A stretch of 64,000 bases of DNA, from positions 558,001-622,000 of the forward strand of contig CAWGTA010000004.1 of assembly GCA_963825305.1 (NCBI GenBank), in the 5' to 3' direction. Every line of letters begins with the position of its first letter. Position 1 is the stretch's first letter. This DNA is from PSRJ01 sp963825305. Lineage in GTDB: Bacteria; Acidobacteriota; Terriglobia; Bryobacterales; Bryobacteraceae. This document shows, piece by piece, positions 56,533-64,000 of this stretch. Both the position numbers and the translations under genes were made by a program. The notes under the pieces were generated by a model. It was not told the DNA's origin. It did no database searches and saw nothing but the letters and a program-made list of their open reading frames with translations.

Positions 56533-58524
56533 ATGGCCGCGTCCCACAAATTCCTGGTTCCGTGCTGGCTGTTGCTGGTGCTGGCGGCGCAGGGCGCAGA
56601 CAAAACCGTTTCCAAAGAATTCTTCACGGAGCCGCCCACCCTGATCTCGCTGGGATTCGAATGGCAGATCGACGGGGACGACAACCGCAACGCGGCCGTC
56701 GCTGTGTACTATCGCAAGAAGGGCGACGCGGCGTGGAAAACCGGGCTGCCTCTGTTTCGCCTGGATCACGAGCACATCACAGAGAACGCGCTCTTGTATA
56801 CCACGCCGAACATGTTCGCGGGCAGCATCTTCGACTTGGAACCCGCCACCGAATACGAATGCCGTTTCGTGCTCTCGGACCCCGACGGTATCGAGGGCAA
56901 GAAGGAAAACATCGTCACGGTGCGCACACGATCTGAGCCGAAGCCGGCTGAAGGCGGCAAGGTCTACCACGTTTATCCCGCCGAATATAAAGGTCAGAAA
57001 CAGGAACCGGCGTTCACCGGCCTGCTAGCCGCATACTTCACGGGCGCGAGTCATTCGGATAACTTCAACACCTTCCCGCCGCGCGTGCAGCCCGGCGACA
57101 TGATCCTGGTGCATGCGGGCCTGTATCAGGATGACCGCTTCCGCTACGGCGGCGGGGGCGCGAACGGAACCGCCCCTTCCGATGGCACGTTCTATCTCAC
57201 GCAGAGCGGCACCGCCGAGAAGCCAATCGTGATTAAGGCCGCTGGCGATGGCGAAGTCATCTTCGATGGCGGCGGCAATTTCAACCTCTTTAATGTGATG
57301 GCGGCCAACTACAACTACTTCGAGGGCCTAACCGTACGCAACACGGACTTAGCATTCCTGGCGGGCTTGAAGAATATTGCGGGCGCGCGCGGGATCACCA
57401 TCAAGCGATGCCGGATCGAAAACGTGGGTCGTGGCTTCTATTCGGATTGGTCCGGTTCGCGCGAATTCTACATCGCCGACAACACTTTCATCGGCCGGTT
57501 CGACCCTAACTCGCTAATGGGTTTCACCGGGCGCACATGGCAGAAGTATCAGGAGAATGGGCCGCCCAAGCTGGTGTCTGAGTACGCCGTGAAAGTTTAT
57601 GGATCGGGGAACGTGGTGGCCTATAACTACGTGGCTAACTTCCACGACGGGATCGACGTGGCCACTTATGGTAATCCCGACGGTACGCCTAACCCGATCC
57701 GCGACCGTTTGCCGGTTTCCATTGACTTCTACAACAACGATGTTACTAATGTGGAAGATAACTGCATCGAATCCGACGGCGGCGCTTATAACATCCGCGT
57801 GATGCGCAATCGCTGCTTCAACCACGGCCATCGTGCGCTGAGCGTGCAGCCGGTGTTTGGTGGACCGGTCTATTTCATTCGTAATATCGTGTACCACGCA
57901 CCGGAAGGAGGCGCGGTGAAGCTCACGGCGACCTCATCGGGCATCGTGATGTATCACAATACTTTGATTGCGCCGGTAAAGCCGATGCTCGGTGCGGTGT
58001 CCAACGTGCATTTCCGGAATAACCTGATTCTGGGGCGGAGCGAAACAGCGGAGACGTTTGGAGTCGAGACCTACACGAATTATTCCAGCTCCGATTACAA
58101 CGGATTTCATCCGAACGAAGGCGCGGAGTTTTCCTTCGGGTGGGCCTCGCCTCCGTTTTCGGTTCGCGCGGACTATCGTGCCCAGCCTGGAATGTCTCCG
58201 CAGGAGCGCGCCAAGGCGGAGGCCGGGTCCAGGGAAACCAGAAACTTCAAAACACTGAAAGAGTTCAGCGAGGCTACGGGGCAGGATCGGCACAGCGTGG
58301 TGGTGGATTACGACGTGTTTCAGAAAGTGACACCGCCCGACCCGACCGATCCGCGTAAGCTGTATAAACCGGCCGATTTCAATTTCCAGTTGCGACCGGG
58401 TTCGGCGGCAGTGGATGCGGGTGTTCGCCTGCCGAATGTCAACGATGATTTCACCGGCCGCGAGCCGGATCTGGGAGCATATGAGATCGGCCGCCCCGAG
58501 CCGCACTATGGGCCACGGCCTTAA
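56533..58524 (+). CDS. secreted right-handed beta-helix protein
   Basis: 663 residues. A short signal peptide ends LAAQG. Residues of about 20-145 are fibronectin-like (FEWQIDGDDN, PATEYECRFVLSDPDG). Residues of about 190-520 are parallel beta-helix coils with repeated N-x-x turns (YNYFEGLTVRNTDLAFL, NVVAYNYVANFHDGIDVATY, YNIRVMRNRCFNHGHRALSV). The end DFTGREPDLGAYEIG is typical of such proteins. Family members include polysaccharide lyases and carbohydrate-binding proteins; the catalytic group is not evident. Extracellular polysaccharide degradation is plausible. Confidence 0.82.
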   Translation: MAASHKFLVPCWLLLVLAAQGADKTVSKEFFTEPPTLISLGFEWQIDGDDNRNAAVAVYYRKKGDAAWKTGLPLFRLDHEHITENALLYTTPNMFAGSIFDLEPATEYECRFVLSDPDGIEGKKENIVTVRTRSEPKPAEGGKVYHVYPAEYKGQKQEPAFTGLLAAYFTGASHSDNFNTFPPRVQPGDMILVHAGLYQDDRFRYGGGGANGTAPSDGTFYLTQSGTAEKPIVIKAAGDGEVIFDGGGNFNLFNVMAANYNYFEGLTVRNTDLAFLAGLKNIAGARGITIKRCRIENVGRGFYSDWSGSREFYIADNTFIGRFDPNSLMGFTGRTWQKYQENGPPKLVSEYAVKVYGSGNVVAYNYVANFHDGIDVATYGNPDGTPNPIRDRLPVSIDFYNNDVTNVEDNCIESDGGAYNIRVMRNRCFNHGHRALSVQPVFGGPVYFIRNIVYHAPEGGAVKLTATSSGIVMYHNTLIAPVKPMLGAVSNVHFRNNLILGRSETAETFGVETYTNYSSSDYNGFHPNEGAEFSFGWASPPFSVRADYRAQPGMSPQERAKAEAGSRETRNFKTLKEFSEATGQDRHSVVVDYDVFQKVTPPDPTDPRKLYKPADFNFQLRPGSAAVDAGVRLPNVNDDFTGREPDLGAYEIGRPEPHYGPRP

Positions 58525-58529
58525 GACAA

Positions 58530-58555
58530 ACCTGACAGGCAAGAATGCCTGTGGT
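58530..58555. repeat. family C hairpin repeat, inverted copy
   Basis: ACAGGCAAGAATGCCTGTGG pairs over 8 bp (ACAGGCA/TGCCTGT) and resembles the reverse of the repeat at 28784-28812. It lies between two codirectional genes. Confidence 0.45.
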
Positions 58556-58569
58556 ACGAACGAGGAACT

Positions 58570-59670
58570 ATGATTCGCTCAATTCTCATTTTCGCCGTAC
58601 TCTCATCTGCCGCCCTCGCACAGACGCGGACTTCCAAAACGCTGGATGTCTACGTGATCGACGTTGAAGGCGGCAACGCTACGCTGTTCGTTGCGCCCTC
58701 TGGCGAGTCACTGTTGATCGATACCGGCAATGCCGGCGCAGCGGCCGCCCGTGATGCAGGCCGCATCATGCTCGCCGCGAAAGACGCCGGACTTACGCAG
58801 ATCGATCACTTGATCATTACGCATTGGCACGGCGATCATTTCGGCGGCCTGGCCGAGCTGGCCTCCCAGATTCCGATTAAGGAATTTATAGACCACGGTC
58901 CCAACGTGCAGCCTGGCGAGCTTGCAGACACGTTCCTCGCGAAGACCTACCCGCAACTAATTGCCAAGGCGAAGCACACGGTCGCGAAACCGGGCGACAA
59001 GATTCCCATTGCGGGCCTGGATGTGCGCGTGGTGGCCTCCGCCGGCGAGACGATTAAATCTCCGCTGCCCGGCGCCGGCAAGCCGAACCCGTACTGCGCC
59101 AATTTCAAGGCGGGAGACAACAACGCCGAGGACCCTCAATCGGTGGGCGTTTACATTACCTACGGAAAGTTCCGCACCATTCATTTGGGAGACCTGACAA
59201 AGAACAAGGAATTCGAGCTGATGTGTCCCAATAACCGCATCGGCACGGTGGACGTTCTCCTAGGTTTGCATCACGGGCAAGCCAGCTCGAATTCGGAAGT
59301 GCTGGTGCATGCGCTTCATCCCCGGGTAGCTATCATGAATGACGGCACGCGCAAGGGCGGCGACCCTGAGGTCATGAAGACCGTGCATTCGTCCCCCGGT
59401 CTGGAAGATCTGTGGCAGCTCCACTTTTCGCTGCTGAGCGGCCAGGAGTACACCGTGCCGGGAATGTTCATTGCCAATACGATCGACGACGCGCCGGCGA
59501 ACATGCCGATCACTCCCACTCCCGCACCGCAGCCCGGTCCAGGCGCGCCGCCCGCTCCAGTCCACAACGGCACCGCCTATTGGATCAAGTTATCCGCGCG
59601 CCAAGATGGCACTTTCACGGTGACCAATGCACGCAACGGCTTCAGTAAAACGTACGGCGCCGGGTTGTAA
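58570..59670 (+). CDS. secreted metallo-beta-lactamase-fold hydrolase
   Basis: 366 residues. Signal peptide ends AALAQ. The metal motif THWHGDHFGG, an upstream LLIDTGN, a later HLGDLTKNKEFELMC and GLHHGQASSN fit the ComEC/Rec2-like MBL branch. The C-terminal 60 residues, after a proline-rich linker, form an extra domain (TAYWIKLSARQDGTFTVTNA). Substrate unknown. A terminator hairpin follows at 59674. Confidence 0.87.
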   Translation: MIRSILIFAVLSSAALAQTRTSKTLDVYVIDVEGGNATLFVAPSGESLLIDTGNAGAAAARDAGRIMLAAKDAGLTQIDHLIITHWHGDHFGGLAELASQIPIKEFIDHGPNVQPGELADTFLAKTYPQLIAKAKHTVAKPGDKIPIAGLDVRVVASAGETIKSPLPGAGKPNPYCANFKAGDNNAEDPQSVGVYITYGKFRTIHLGDLTKNKEFELMCPNNRIGTVDVLLGLHHGQASSNSEVLVHALHPRVAIMNDGTRKGGDPEVMKTVHSSPGLEDLWQLHFSLLSGQEYTVPGMFIANTIDDAPANMPITPTPAPQPGPGAPPAPVHNGTAYWIKLSARQDGTFTVTNARNGFSKTYGAGL

Positions 59671-59673
59671 GCA

Positions 59674-59704
59674 ACACAGGCCTCCCGGCCTGTGTCTGGT
59701 TTTG
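59674..59704 (+). terminator. terminator hairpin after the MBL-fold gene
   Basis: A 9-bp stem ACACAGGCC/GGCCTGTGT with a TCCC loop, then CTGGTTTTG. It is almost the same hairpin as the Kdp terminator. Its T-run is short. Confidence 0.6.
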
Positions 59705-59725
59705 TCGCTTCGAAGGAGGATATTC

Positions 59726-60220
59726 ATGCCATCCACGCTGAAAGCTCTATTCCCAATCGCCGTTGCCCTAATCATCTCGATTCCCGCGACCGCGCAGGGA
59801 CTGGTCACGCAGCGCAACCTGTCACTGCCCCTGGCGAAGACCATCGCGGAAGCCACCCTCGCGGCATGCAAAGCAAAGGGCTTCAACACCGCCGCGGCCG
59901 TAGTCGACCGCGCAGGTCAGGTGCTCGTAATCCTGCGCGACGAACAGGCCACCGCGCAAACCGCCGAGATGGCGCGGCGCAAGGCTTACACCGCACGCAT
60001 GTTCCGCACCACAACTCTGGAATTTCAGAAGCGCACGGCGAGCGACCCGACGCTACTTCCGCAGCGCGACGTCGCCGACATCCTGGCGCTCGGCGGCGGG
60101 GTGCCGATCCGGGTCGGCGAGGAGGTGATTGGCGGGGTTGCCAGCTCCGGGTCCAATCAGGAAATGGACGACGCCTGCGCGAAAGCCGGCGTAGCGAAAG
60201 TGGCCGACCTACTGAAATAG
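59726..60220 (+). CDS. secreted HbpS/GlcG-type heme-binding family protein
   Basis: 164 residues from the ATG at 59726 with GGAGGA before it. A signal peptide (ends ATAQG) is followed by the GlcG/HbpS domain: LSLPLAKTIAEATLAACKAK, NTAAAVVDRAGQVLVILRDE, ARRKAYTARMF and GGGVPIRVGEEVIGGVASSG. Members bind heme or cobalamin-like ligands or degrade cofactors; here the activity is unknown. It converges with the GAF-SpoIIE gene. Confidence 0.88.
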   Translation: MPSTLKALFPIAVALIISIPATAQGLVTQRNLSLPLAKTIAEATLAACKAKGFNTAAAVVDRAGQVLVILRDEQATAQTAEMARRKAYTARMFRTTTLEFQKRTASDPTLLPQRDVADILALGGGVPIRVGEEVIGGVASSGSNQEMDDACAKAGVAKVADLLK

Positions 60221-60234
60221 ATCCGGCACCGCGT

Positions 60235-61980
60235 TCACTTGACCTTCATCACAAACAGCGTCTGGTCGTCGAATGCGGAAGTAGCGAACCGGTCCATGTC
60301 CGCGAAAATCTCCGAGATGAGGCCCGCCGCGGGCAATCCGCAATGCGCCCGCACAACGCCCGCCAGCCGTCCCCGTCCGTATTCCGTGCCGGCCGGGTTC
60401 AAGTGATCGGTGATCCCATCGGAATAGAGAACCAGCACATCCCCGGCCTCCGCTTGGAAGGGGACTTCTTCATACTCACGGGAATCGAGCAGGCCCAGTG
60501 GAACGCCTTCCACACGGACGCGCAGAATCTCGTGGCCGCGGCAAATCATGGGTGGCAGTGCGCCTGCATTGGCCATCACGATGTGGCGCGTGGCCGGGTC
60601 CCACAGCATGACGCACAGGGTGACGTAGCGGGCCTCTACGCGTCGCTCGACAAGCGCCTCGTTCAACGCGACCAGCAGATCGGCGGGACGGCGGCGCCGC
60701 GGCGCCAGCGTGCGCAGCAAACCGCTCACCAGGCTGCCATACAAGGCGGCCGCGGCGCCCTTTCCACTGGAATCGCCCATGGCAATTACGGTCTGCCCGT
60801 CTTTGTGTTCGAACACGTCGTAGATATCGCCGCTGATTTGGCGCGCCGGGCGCAAACGGACGGCGGCTTCGATGCCTTCGATCTCGGGCAGGGTGTCCGG
60901 CAGCAGCACCCGTTGCAATTCGCGCGCGGCCTGCAGGTCCTCTTCCATGTGCCGTTCGCGGGCCGCCAATTCTTCATACAGCCGGGCGTTTTCCACGCTG
61001 CTGGCAATCTGCGGCGCCAGCAATGCCAGCGTCCGGACGTGATCGTCGGTGAAGTAGCCCACGCGTTCGCTTTCCAGGTCCATCACGCCCACCACGCGAT
61101 CGGGCGCCACCAGCGGCACCGCGACCTCCGACCGTATGTCCGGGTGGGATGCGATGTAGCGCGGGTCCTTGGTGGTGTCGTGCACCCGCACCACGTCGCG
61201 CGATTCCGCGGCCGCGCCGGTAATACCTTTGCCCAGCGGAATGTTGTCGATGTTCACCCGCTGGTCGTAACGGATGCTGAAGCGGTGCCGCAACGCCTTG
61301 GCCTCGGCATCCACCAGCAGTATGCTGAACGCATCATAGTTCATGAGCGCCCGCACGGTGCTCGCGATCTTGCTGAGGAGTTCGTTCAGGTTGAGGATCG
61401 ATGAGAACTCGCGCGAGATGGTGGCGAGTGTCTTGAGCGTGCGGTTCTGGCGGTCGGCGCGGCGGAAGAGCCGTGCATTGTCGATGGCGCTTGAGATGCG
61501 CGCCGCGATCAGGCGCAGCAAAGTCCGATCGTATTCGGTGTAGGCATCCACCCGCGCGGATTGCAGATCGATCACGCCCACCAACTGGCCGCGTGTGGTT
61601 AGCGGCACCGCGAGCTCAGTGCGCACTACATCCGCACTGCTGAGATAACGCGGATCGCGGCGCACGTCGCCTACTAACACCGGTTCCCTACGGAGTGCGG
61701 CGGCGCCAGTGATGCCCTCCCCTAATGCGACCGACAGATTGGCCACGATTTCGGCGCGGTGCCCTACCGCATAGCGGATGCGCAGATCGCGGCGCTTCTC
61801 GCTGTACAGCAGAATCGCAAATAGATCATACGGCAGCACCTTCCGGATGATCTCGGCGACGTTGGCGAGAAGCTGGTCCAGATCGAGCGTCTGCGACGTG
61901 CCGGCCGCAACCTCCAGCAGAAAGTCGAGCAATTCGGATCGCTCGCGGAAACGAACAGTGGCTTTGCGCGCAGCTTGCAT
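60235..61980 (-). CDS. GAF-GAF-SpoIIE serine phosphatase
   Basis: 581 residues, soluble. Two GAF sensor domains lie at about 25-175 and 190-345 (each with GEGITGAA- or GKGITGAA-like and VPL motifs), a helical linker (LAARERHMEEDLQAARELQR) and a PP2C/SpoIIE domain at about 365-580 (GDIYDVFEHKDG, MGDSSGKGAAAALYG, VLYSDGITDHLN). Related to RsbU-type regulators of anti-sigma antagonists. It follows deoC by 31 bp on the same strand, so it may be cotranscribed with rpiB and deoC. No antagonist gene is visible. Confidence 0.92.
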   Translation of the reverse strand: MQAARKATVRFRERSELLDFLLEVAAGTSQTLDLDQLLANVAEIIRKVLPYDLFAILLYSEKRRDLRIRYAVGHRAEIVANLSVALGEGITGAAALRREPVLVGDVRRDPRYLSSADVVRTELAVPLTTRGQLVGVIDLQSARVDAYTEYDRTLLRLIAARISSAIDNARLFRRADRQNRTLKTLATISREFSSILNLNELLSKIASTVRALMNYDAFSILLVDAEAKALRHRFSIRYDQRVNIDNIPLGKGITGAAAESRDVVRVHDTTKDPRYIASHPDIRSEVAVPLVAPDRVVGVMDLESERVGYFTDDHVRTLALLAPQIASSVENARLYEELAARERHMEEDLQAARELQRVLLPDTLPEIEGIEAAVRLRPARQISGDIYDVFEHKDGQTVIAMGDSSGKGAAAALYGSLVSGLLRTLAPRRRRPADLLVALNEALVERRVEARYVTLCVMLWDPATRHIVMANAGALPPMICRGHEILRVRVEGVPLGLLDSREYEEVPFQAEAGDVLVLYSDGITDHLNPAGTEYGRGRLAGVVRAHCGLPAAGLISEIFADMDRFATSAFDDQTLFVMKVK

Positions 61981-62011
61981 AGGTTTCTCCAGAGCCCGCG
62001 GGGAGGGCGGC

Positions 62012-62899
62012 TCAGACAGCGGTGGCCTCGACGATCTTCACGCTGGCGCTGGCTCCGATCCGCGTGGCGCCGGCCGCCGTCATGGTCTGCAAATCGGAAA
62101 GTGTGCGAATCCCGCCGGAAGCTTTGACGCCGATTTCGGGACCCACCGCGCTGCGCATCAGCGCCACATCGTGCGCCGTTGCGCCCGCCGGCCCGAACCC
62201 GGTGGAGGTCTTCACGAAGTCCGCTCCCGCCAGCTTTGCCAACGCGCAGGCCACCACCTTTTGATTGTCATCGAGCAGCGCCGTTTCCAGAATTACTTTT
62301 ACGATCGCCCTGGCCTCGTGCGCCACCTGCACCACCTGCTGAATATCCAGCTTCACCGCTTCGTGATCGCCGGAGCGCAACGCGCCGACATTGATCACCA
62401 TGTCGATCTCCTGCGCGCCCGCCCGCAGCGCCGCGGCGGTCTCGGCGACTTTGGCTTCGGTGCTGGTAGCCCCCAGCGGGAACCCCACCACCGAACAGAC
62501 TTTCACCGGCGAACCCGCCAACTCCGCCGCCACCGTGGGCACCCAATAAGGGTTCACGCACACGCTCGCAAATCCGTACTGGCGCGCCTCGCGGCAAACC
62601 TTCACAATATCGGCGCGGGTGGCATCCGGCTTCAAGATGGTATGGTCAATGAGCGCCGCGATGGACGGGTCGATCTTGGTGAGCCGCTCGCTGGCGGAAA
62701 CGCGGTCGGCGCCCGCCGCCAGGATCTCCTTGGTATTGCGCGCGCAAGTCTGGGGACAACGCTGGGTGCAATCGGGACATATCTGAGCCGGCAGATTCAG
62801 CCCTTCGCCCTTGTCGCGAACCGGAGCGGCGCTATTCAGGCGCGCCAAGATTTCTTCGCCGATCTGCGCCACCAGGATGTCGAGCTCCGCTGTGGTCAT
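62012..62899 (-). CDS. deoC: deoxyribose-phosphate aldolase with BMC-type N-terminal tag
   Basis: 295 residues. The aldolase starts near residue 78 (LIDHTILKPDATRADI) with the Schiff-base Lys in VKTSTGFGPAGAT and the VCSVVGFPLGA segment. The extra N-terminus has an amphipathic helix MTTAELDILVAQIGEEILARL, like the encapsulation peptides that direct enzymes into bacterial microcompartments, then a linker with four cysteines (CPDCTQRCPQTC). It cleaves deoxyribose 5-phosphate to glyceraldehyde 3-phosphate and acetaldehyde. Start overlaps the rpiB stop (ATGA). No shell genes are in the window. Confidence 0.93.
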   Translation of the reverse strand: MTTAELDILVAQIGEEILARLNSAAPVRDKGEGLNLPAQICPDCTQRCPQTCARNTKEILAAGADRVSASERLTKIDPSIAALIDHTILKPDATRADIVKVCREARQYGFASVCVNPYWVPTVAAELAGSPVKVCSVVGFPLGATSTEAKVAETAAALRAGAQEIDMVINVGALRSGDHEAVKLDIQQVVQVAHEARAIVKVILETALLDDNQKVVACALAKLAGADFVKTSTGFGPAGATAHDVALMRSAVGPEIGVKASGGIRTLSDLQTMTAAGATRIGASASVKIVEATAV

Positions 62900-63357
62900 G
62901 GGGCCTTCTTGAGATACCGCTGTTCGATCGCCGTGATTTTTTGGACCCGCGCCTGGTGCCGCCCTCCCGCGAATGGAGTGCCCACCCAGGTGCGCAAAAC
63001 CTCTTCCGCCTGGCTCTCCGTGAGTAACCGCGCACCTAGCGTAAGCACATTAGAATCATTGTGTTCCCGGCTATTTCGAGCGGATGCCTTATCATAGCAC
63101 AGGGCCGCGCGGATGCCCGGCACCTTGTTGGCCGCGATGGACGAGCCGATGCCCGCGCCGTCGATAACGATCCCTCGCGACACCGTACCAGAGGCGACCA
63201 GCTCGGCCACCGCGAGGGCGATATCAGGGTAGTCGGACGGCCGCTCATCGAACACGCCGACGTCGCGCACTTCCAACCCCAGGCCGTGCAACACCGGCTT
63301 CAGTATTTCCTTCAGCCGGAAGCCGCCGTGATCGGAACCGAGGGCGATGGTCTTATC
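62896..63357 (-). CDS. rpiB: ribose-5-phosphate isomerase B (start disrupted)
   Basis: About 153 residues, normal for RpiB. The frame reads KTIALGSDHGGFRLKEILKP then LHGLGLEVRDVGVF, GIVIDGAGIGSSIAANK and HNDSNVLTLGARLL, all RpiB landmarks. The codon before KTIALG is GAT instead of a start. If one G is missing in GGATAAGACC (for GGATGAAGACC), the start becomes ATG and overlaps the preceding stop as TGA, just like the rpiB-deoC junction. Interconverts ribose and ribulose 5-phosphate, and sits with deoC in sugar-phosphate microcompartment loci. Confidence 0.88.
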   Translation of the reverse strand, partial: DKTIALGSDHGGFRLKEILKPVLHGLGLEVRDVGVFDERPSDYPDIALAVAELVASGTVSRGIVIDGAGIGSSIAANKVPGIRAALCYDKASARNSREHNDSNVLTLGARLLTESQAEEVLRTWVGTPFAGGRHQARVQKITAIEQRYLKKAP

Positions 63358-63514
63358 CGGAGACGCTGCGCGGAAGCTGGTCGTCGGACACCTCGATGAT
63401 CCGCACGCCGCGCGCCGCGGCCATGTCCCGGGCCGACGGCGTGACGATGCTGCCGCGCGGTACTTTGAACTCGCCGCTCGCGGGGAGGTCTCCAGTGGTG
63501 ATCACATTCCGCAT
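63353..63514 (-). CDS. 53-residue protein before rpiB, BMC-associated motif
   Basis: From the ATG at 63514 the product is a short peptide with VPRGSIVTPSARDMAAARGV then RIIEVSDDQLP. A motif of the form TPxARDxAxxRGVRI is one I associate with small domains in microcompartment loci, but this is from memory. It is the first gene of the rpiB-deoC unit and, if the suspected missing base is restored, its stop overlaps the rpiB start. The longer frame to 63586 would overlap the divergent gene and is not used. Confidence 0.6.
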   Translation of the reverse strand: MRNVITTGDLPASGEFKVPRGSIVTPSARDMAAARGVRIIEVSDDQLPRSVSG

Positions 63515-63546
63515 AGTTCCGATCCGCAGTACAATTGACCATTGTA

Positions 63547-64000
63547 ATGAAACGGTATCTGACGCTGTCGGTTTTCCTGGTGGCATCCGCCGCGGCCCAG
63601 TCCTCCGGTCAGACCGCGGCCGGCAACGACTACCTGGCGCGACTGCTGCACCAGGGCGAAATCAGTTGGGGCATGATGCTGGCCGGCCTGGCCGTGGCCT
63701 TCGCGCTCGGCGCCGTACACGCCATGTCCCCCGGACACGGTAAGACCATTGTGGCGGCCTATCTCGTCGGCTCGCGAGGTACCGCCAGCCACGCCATCTT
63801 TCTGGGCGGTATGGTGACGTTCACTCACACCATCACGGTTTTTCTGCTGGGACTGGGTACTCTCTTCCTATCGCGCTACATCCTGCCGGAGAAGATCGTT
63901 CCGGTGCTGGGCGTCATCTCGGGCGTGTCGATCGTGTGGATTGGCGCGATCCTTCTCTACAAGCGGATTCAGGCCGCGCGCCACATGGCGCATCACCACC
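63547..64000 (+). CDS. NicO-family nickel/cobalt transporter, 3' end outside window
   Basis: The first 151 codons are present. A signal-like N-terminus (YLTLSVFLVASAAAQS) is followed by the family motif HAMSPGHGKTIVAAYLVGSR, a membrane helix and TFTHTITVFLLGLGTL. This is the pattern of NicO/RcnA-like exporters and importers of Ni2+ or Co2+; near its end is a His-rich stretch (ARHMAHHH). It is divergent from the rpiB unit with only about 32 bp between starts. Confidence 0.87.
   Translation, partial: MKRYLTLSVFLVASAAAQSSGQTAAGNDYLARLLHQGEISWGMMLAGLAVAFALGAVHAMSPGHGKTIVAAYLVGSRGTASHAIFLGGMVTFTHTITVFLLGLGTLFLSRYILPEKIVPVLGVISGVSIVWIGAILLYKRIQAARHMAHHH

Noticed and set aside
59692..61404. 570-codon plus-strand frame over the HbpS-like and GAF-SpoIIE genes
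   Set aside because: It runs through two well-supported genes in other frames and has no recognisable motifs.
62012..64000. Complete microcompartment locus
   Set aside because: Only cargo-type genes are present; no shell gene is found in the window, so a full locus is not claimed.

Overview
The window looks like a chromosomal segment of an Acidobacteriota member close to Solibacterales/Bryobacteraceae. The reasons are the high GC content, a pair of VWFA-related genes of the acidobacterial TIGR03436 type, several DUF6152-like and PQQ-enzyme genes, Ser/Thr kinases fused to TPR arrays, a PEP-CTERM protein, and many short hairpin repeats between genes. This is inferred from gene content only. 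I see no tRNA, CRISPR array, prophage or intact insertion sequence.

Layout. 1-2.2 kb: a partial DUF6152-like secreted protein, a small membrane protein, an orphan HigA antitoxin and a conserved protein of unknown role. 2.3-9.2 kb: a tripartite RND efflux operon (tetR, lipoprotein adaptor, HAE1-type pump, TolC), with an operator-like palindrome between the -35 and -10 of the tetR promoter. 9.2-13.8 kb: a kinase-TPR protein, a nucleoside hydrolase and a three-gene pentapeptide-repeat operon with a near-perfect sigma70 promoter. 13.9-23.1 kb: a soluble PQQ sugar dehydrogenase, an rsbU-nnr-tsaE operon, a methyltransferase, a hydrolase and a PQQ membrane-type dehydrogenase; a 162-bp imperfect palindrome lies between the last two. 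23.1-28.8 kb: a MazEF-like toxin-antitoxin pair, an ABC exporter, tatC, and an overlapping pair coding for a sialidase-fold propeller and a MoaD/ThiS-like protein ending in Gly-Gly. 28.9-36.1 kb: two VWFA genes, a PEP-CTERM protein and a large membrane protein. 36.1-46.4 kb: a 1222-residue protein with two complete kinase domains, a Cys/His-rich secreted protein, an SDR, RNase P RNA, an OmpA/PKD protein and an esterase. 46.5-52.3 kb: the Kdp potassium-pump operon with two USP-like genes and an extra 27-residue membrane peptide in front. 52.3-61.9 kb: an amidohydrolase, secreted proteins, ParD with a beheaded ParE, a beta-helix protein, a metallo-beta-lactamase-fold protein, a HbpS/GlcG-like protein and a GAF-GAF-SpoIIE phosphatase. 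62-64 kb: deoC and rpiB, with features of microcompartment cargo, and the start of a NicO-type transporter.

The most notable points are the twin promoters in front of the Kdp region (three 11-bp direct repeats and an equally spaced -10 in each), the DeoC with an encapsulation-peptide-like N-terminus but no shell genes in view, the propeller/MoaD-like pair, the tandem-kinase protein and the 162-bp palindrome. At least eleven single-base indels break seven otherwise well-conserved genes. Their pattern (homopolymers and GC alternations, no accompanying nonsense decay) fits sequencing or assembly error better than true pseudogenes, so I give those genes as one reconstructed CDS each.
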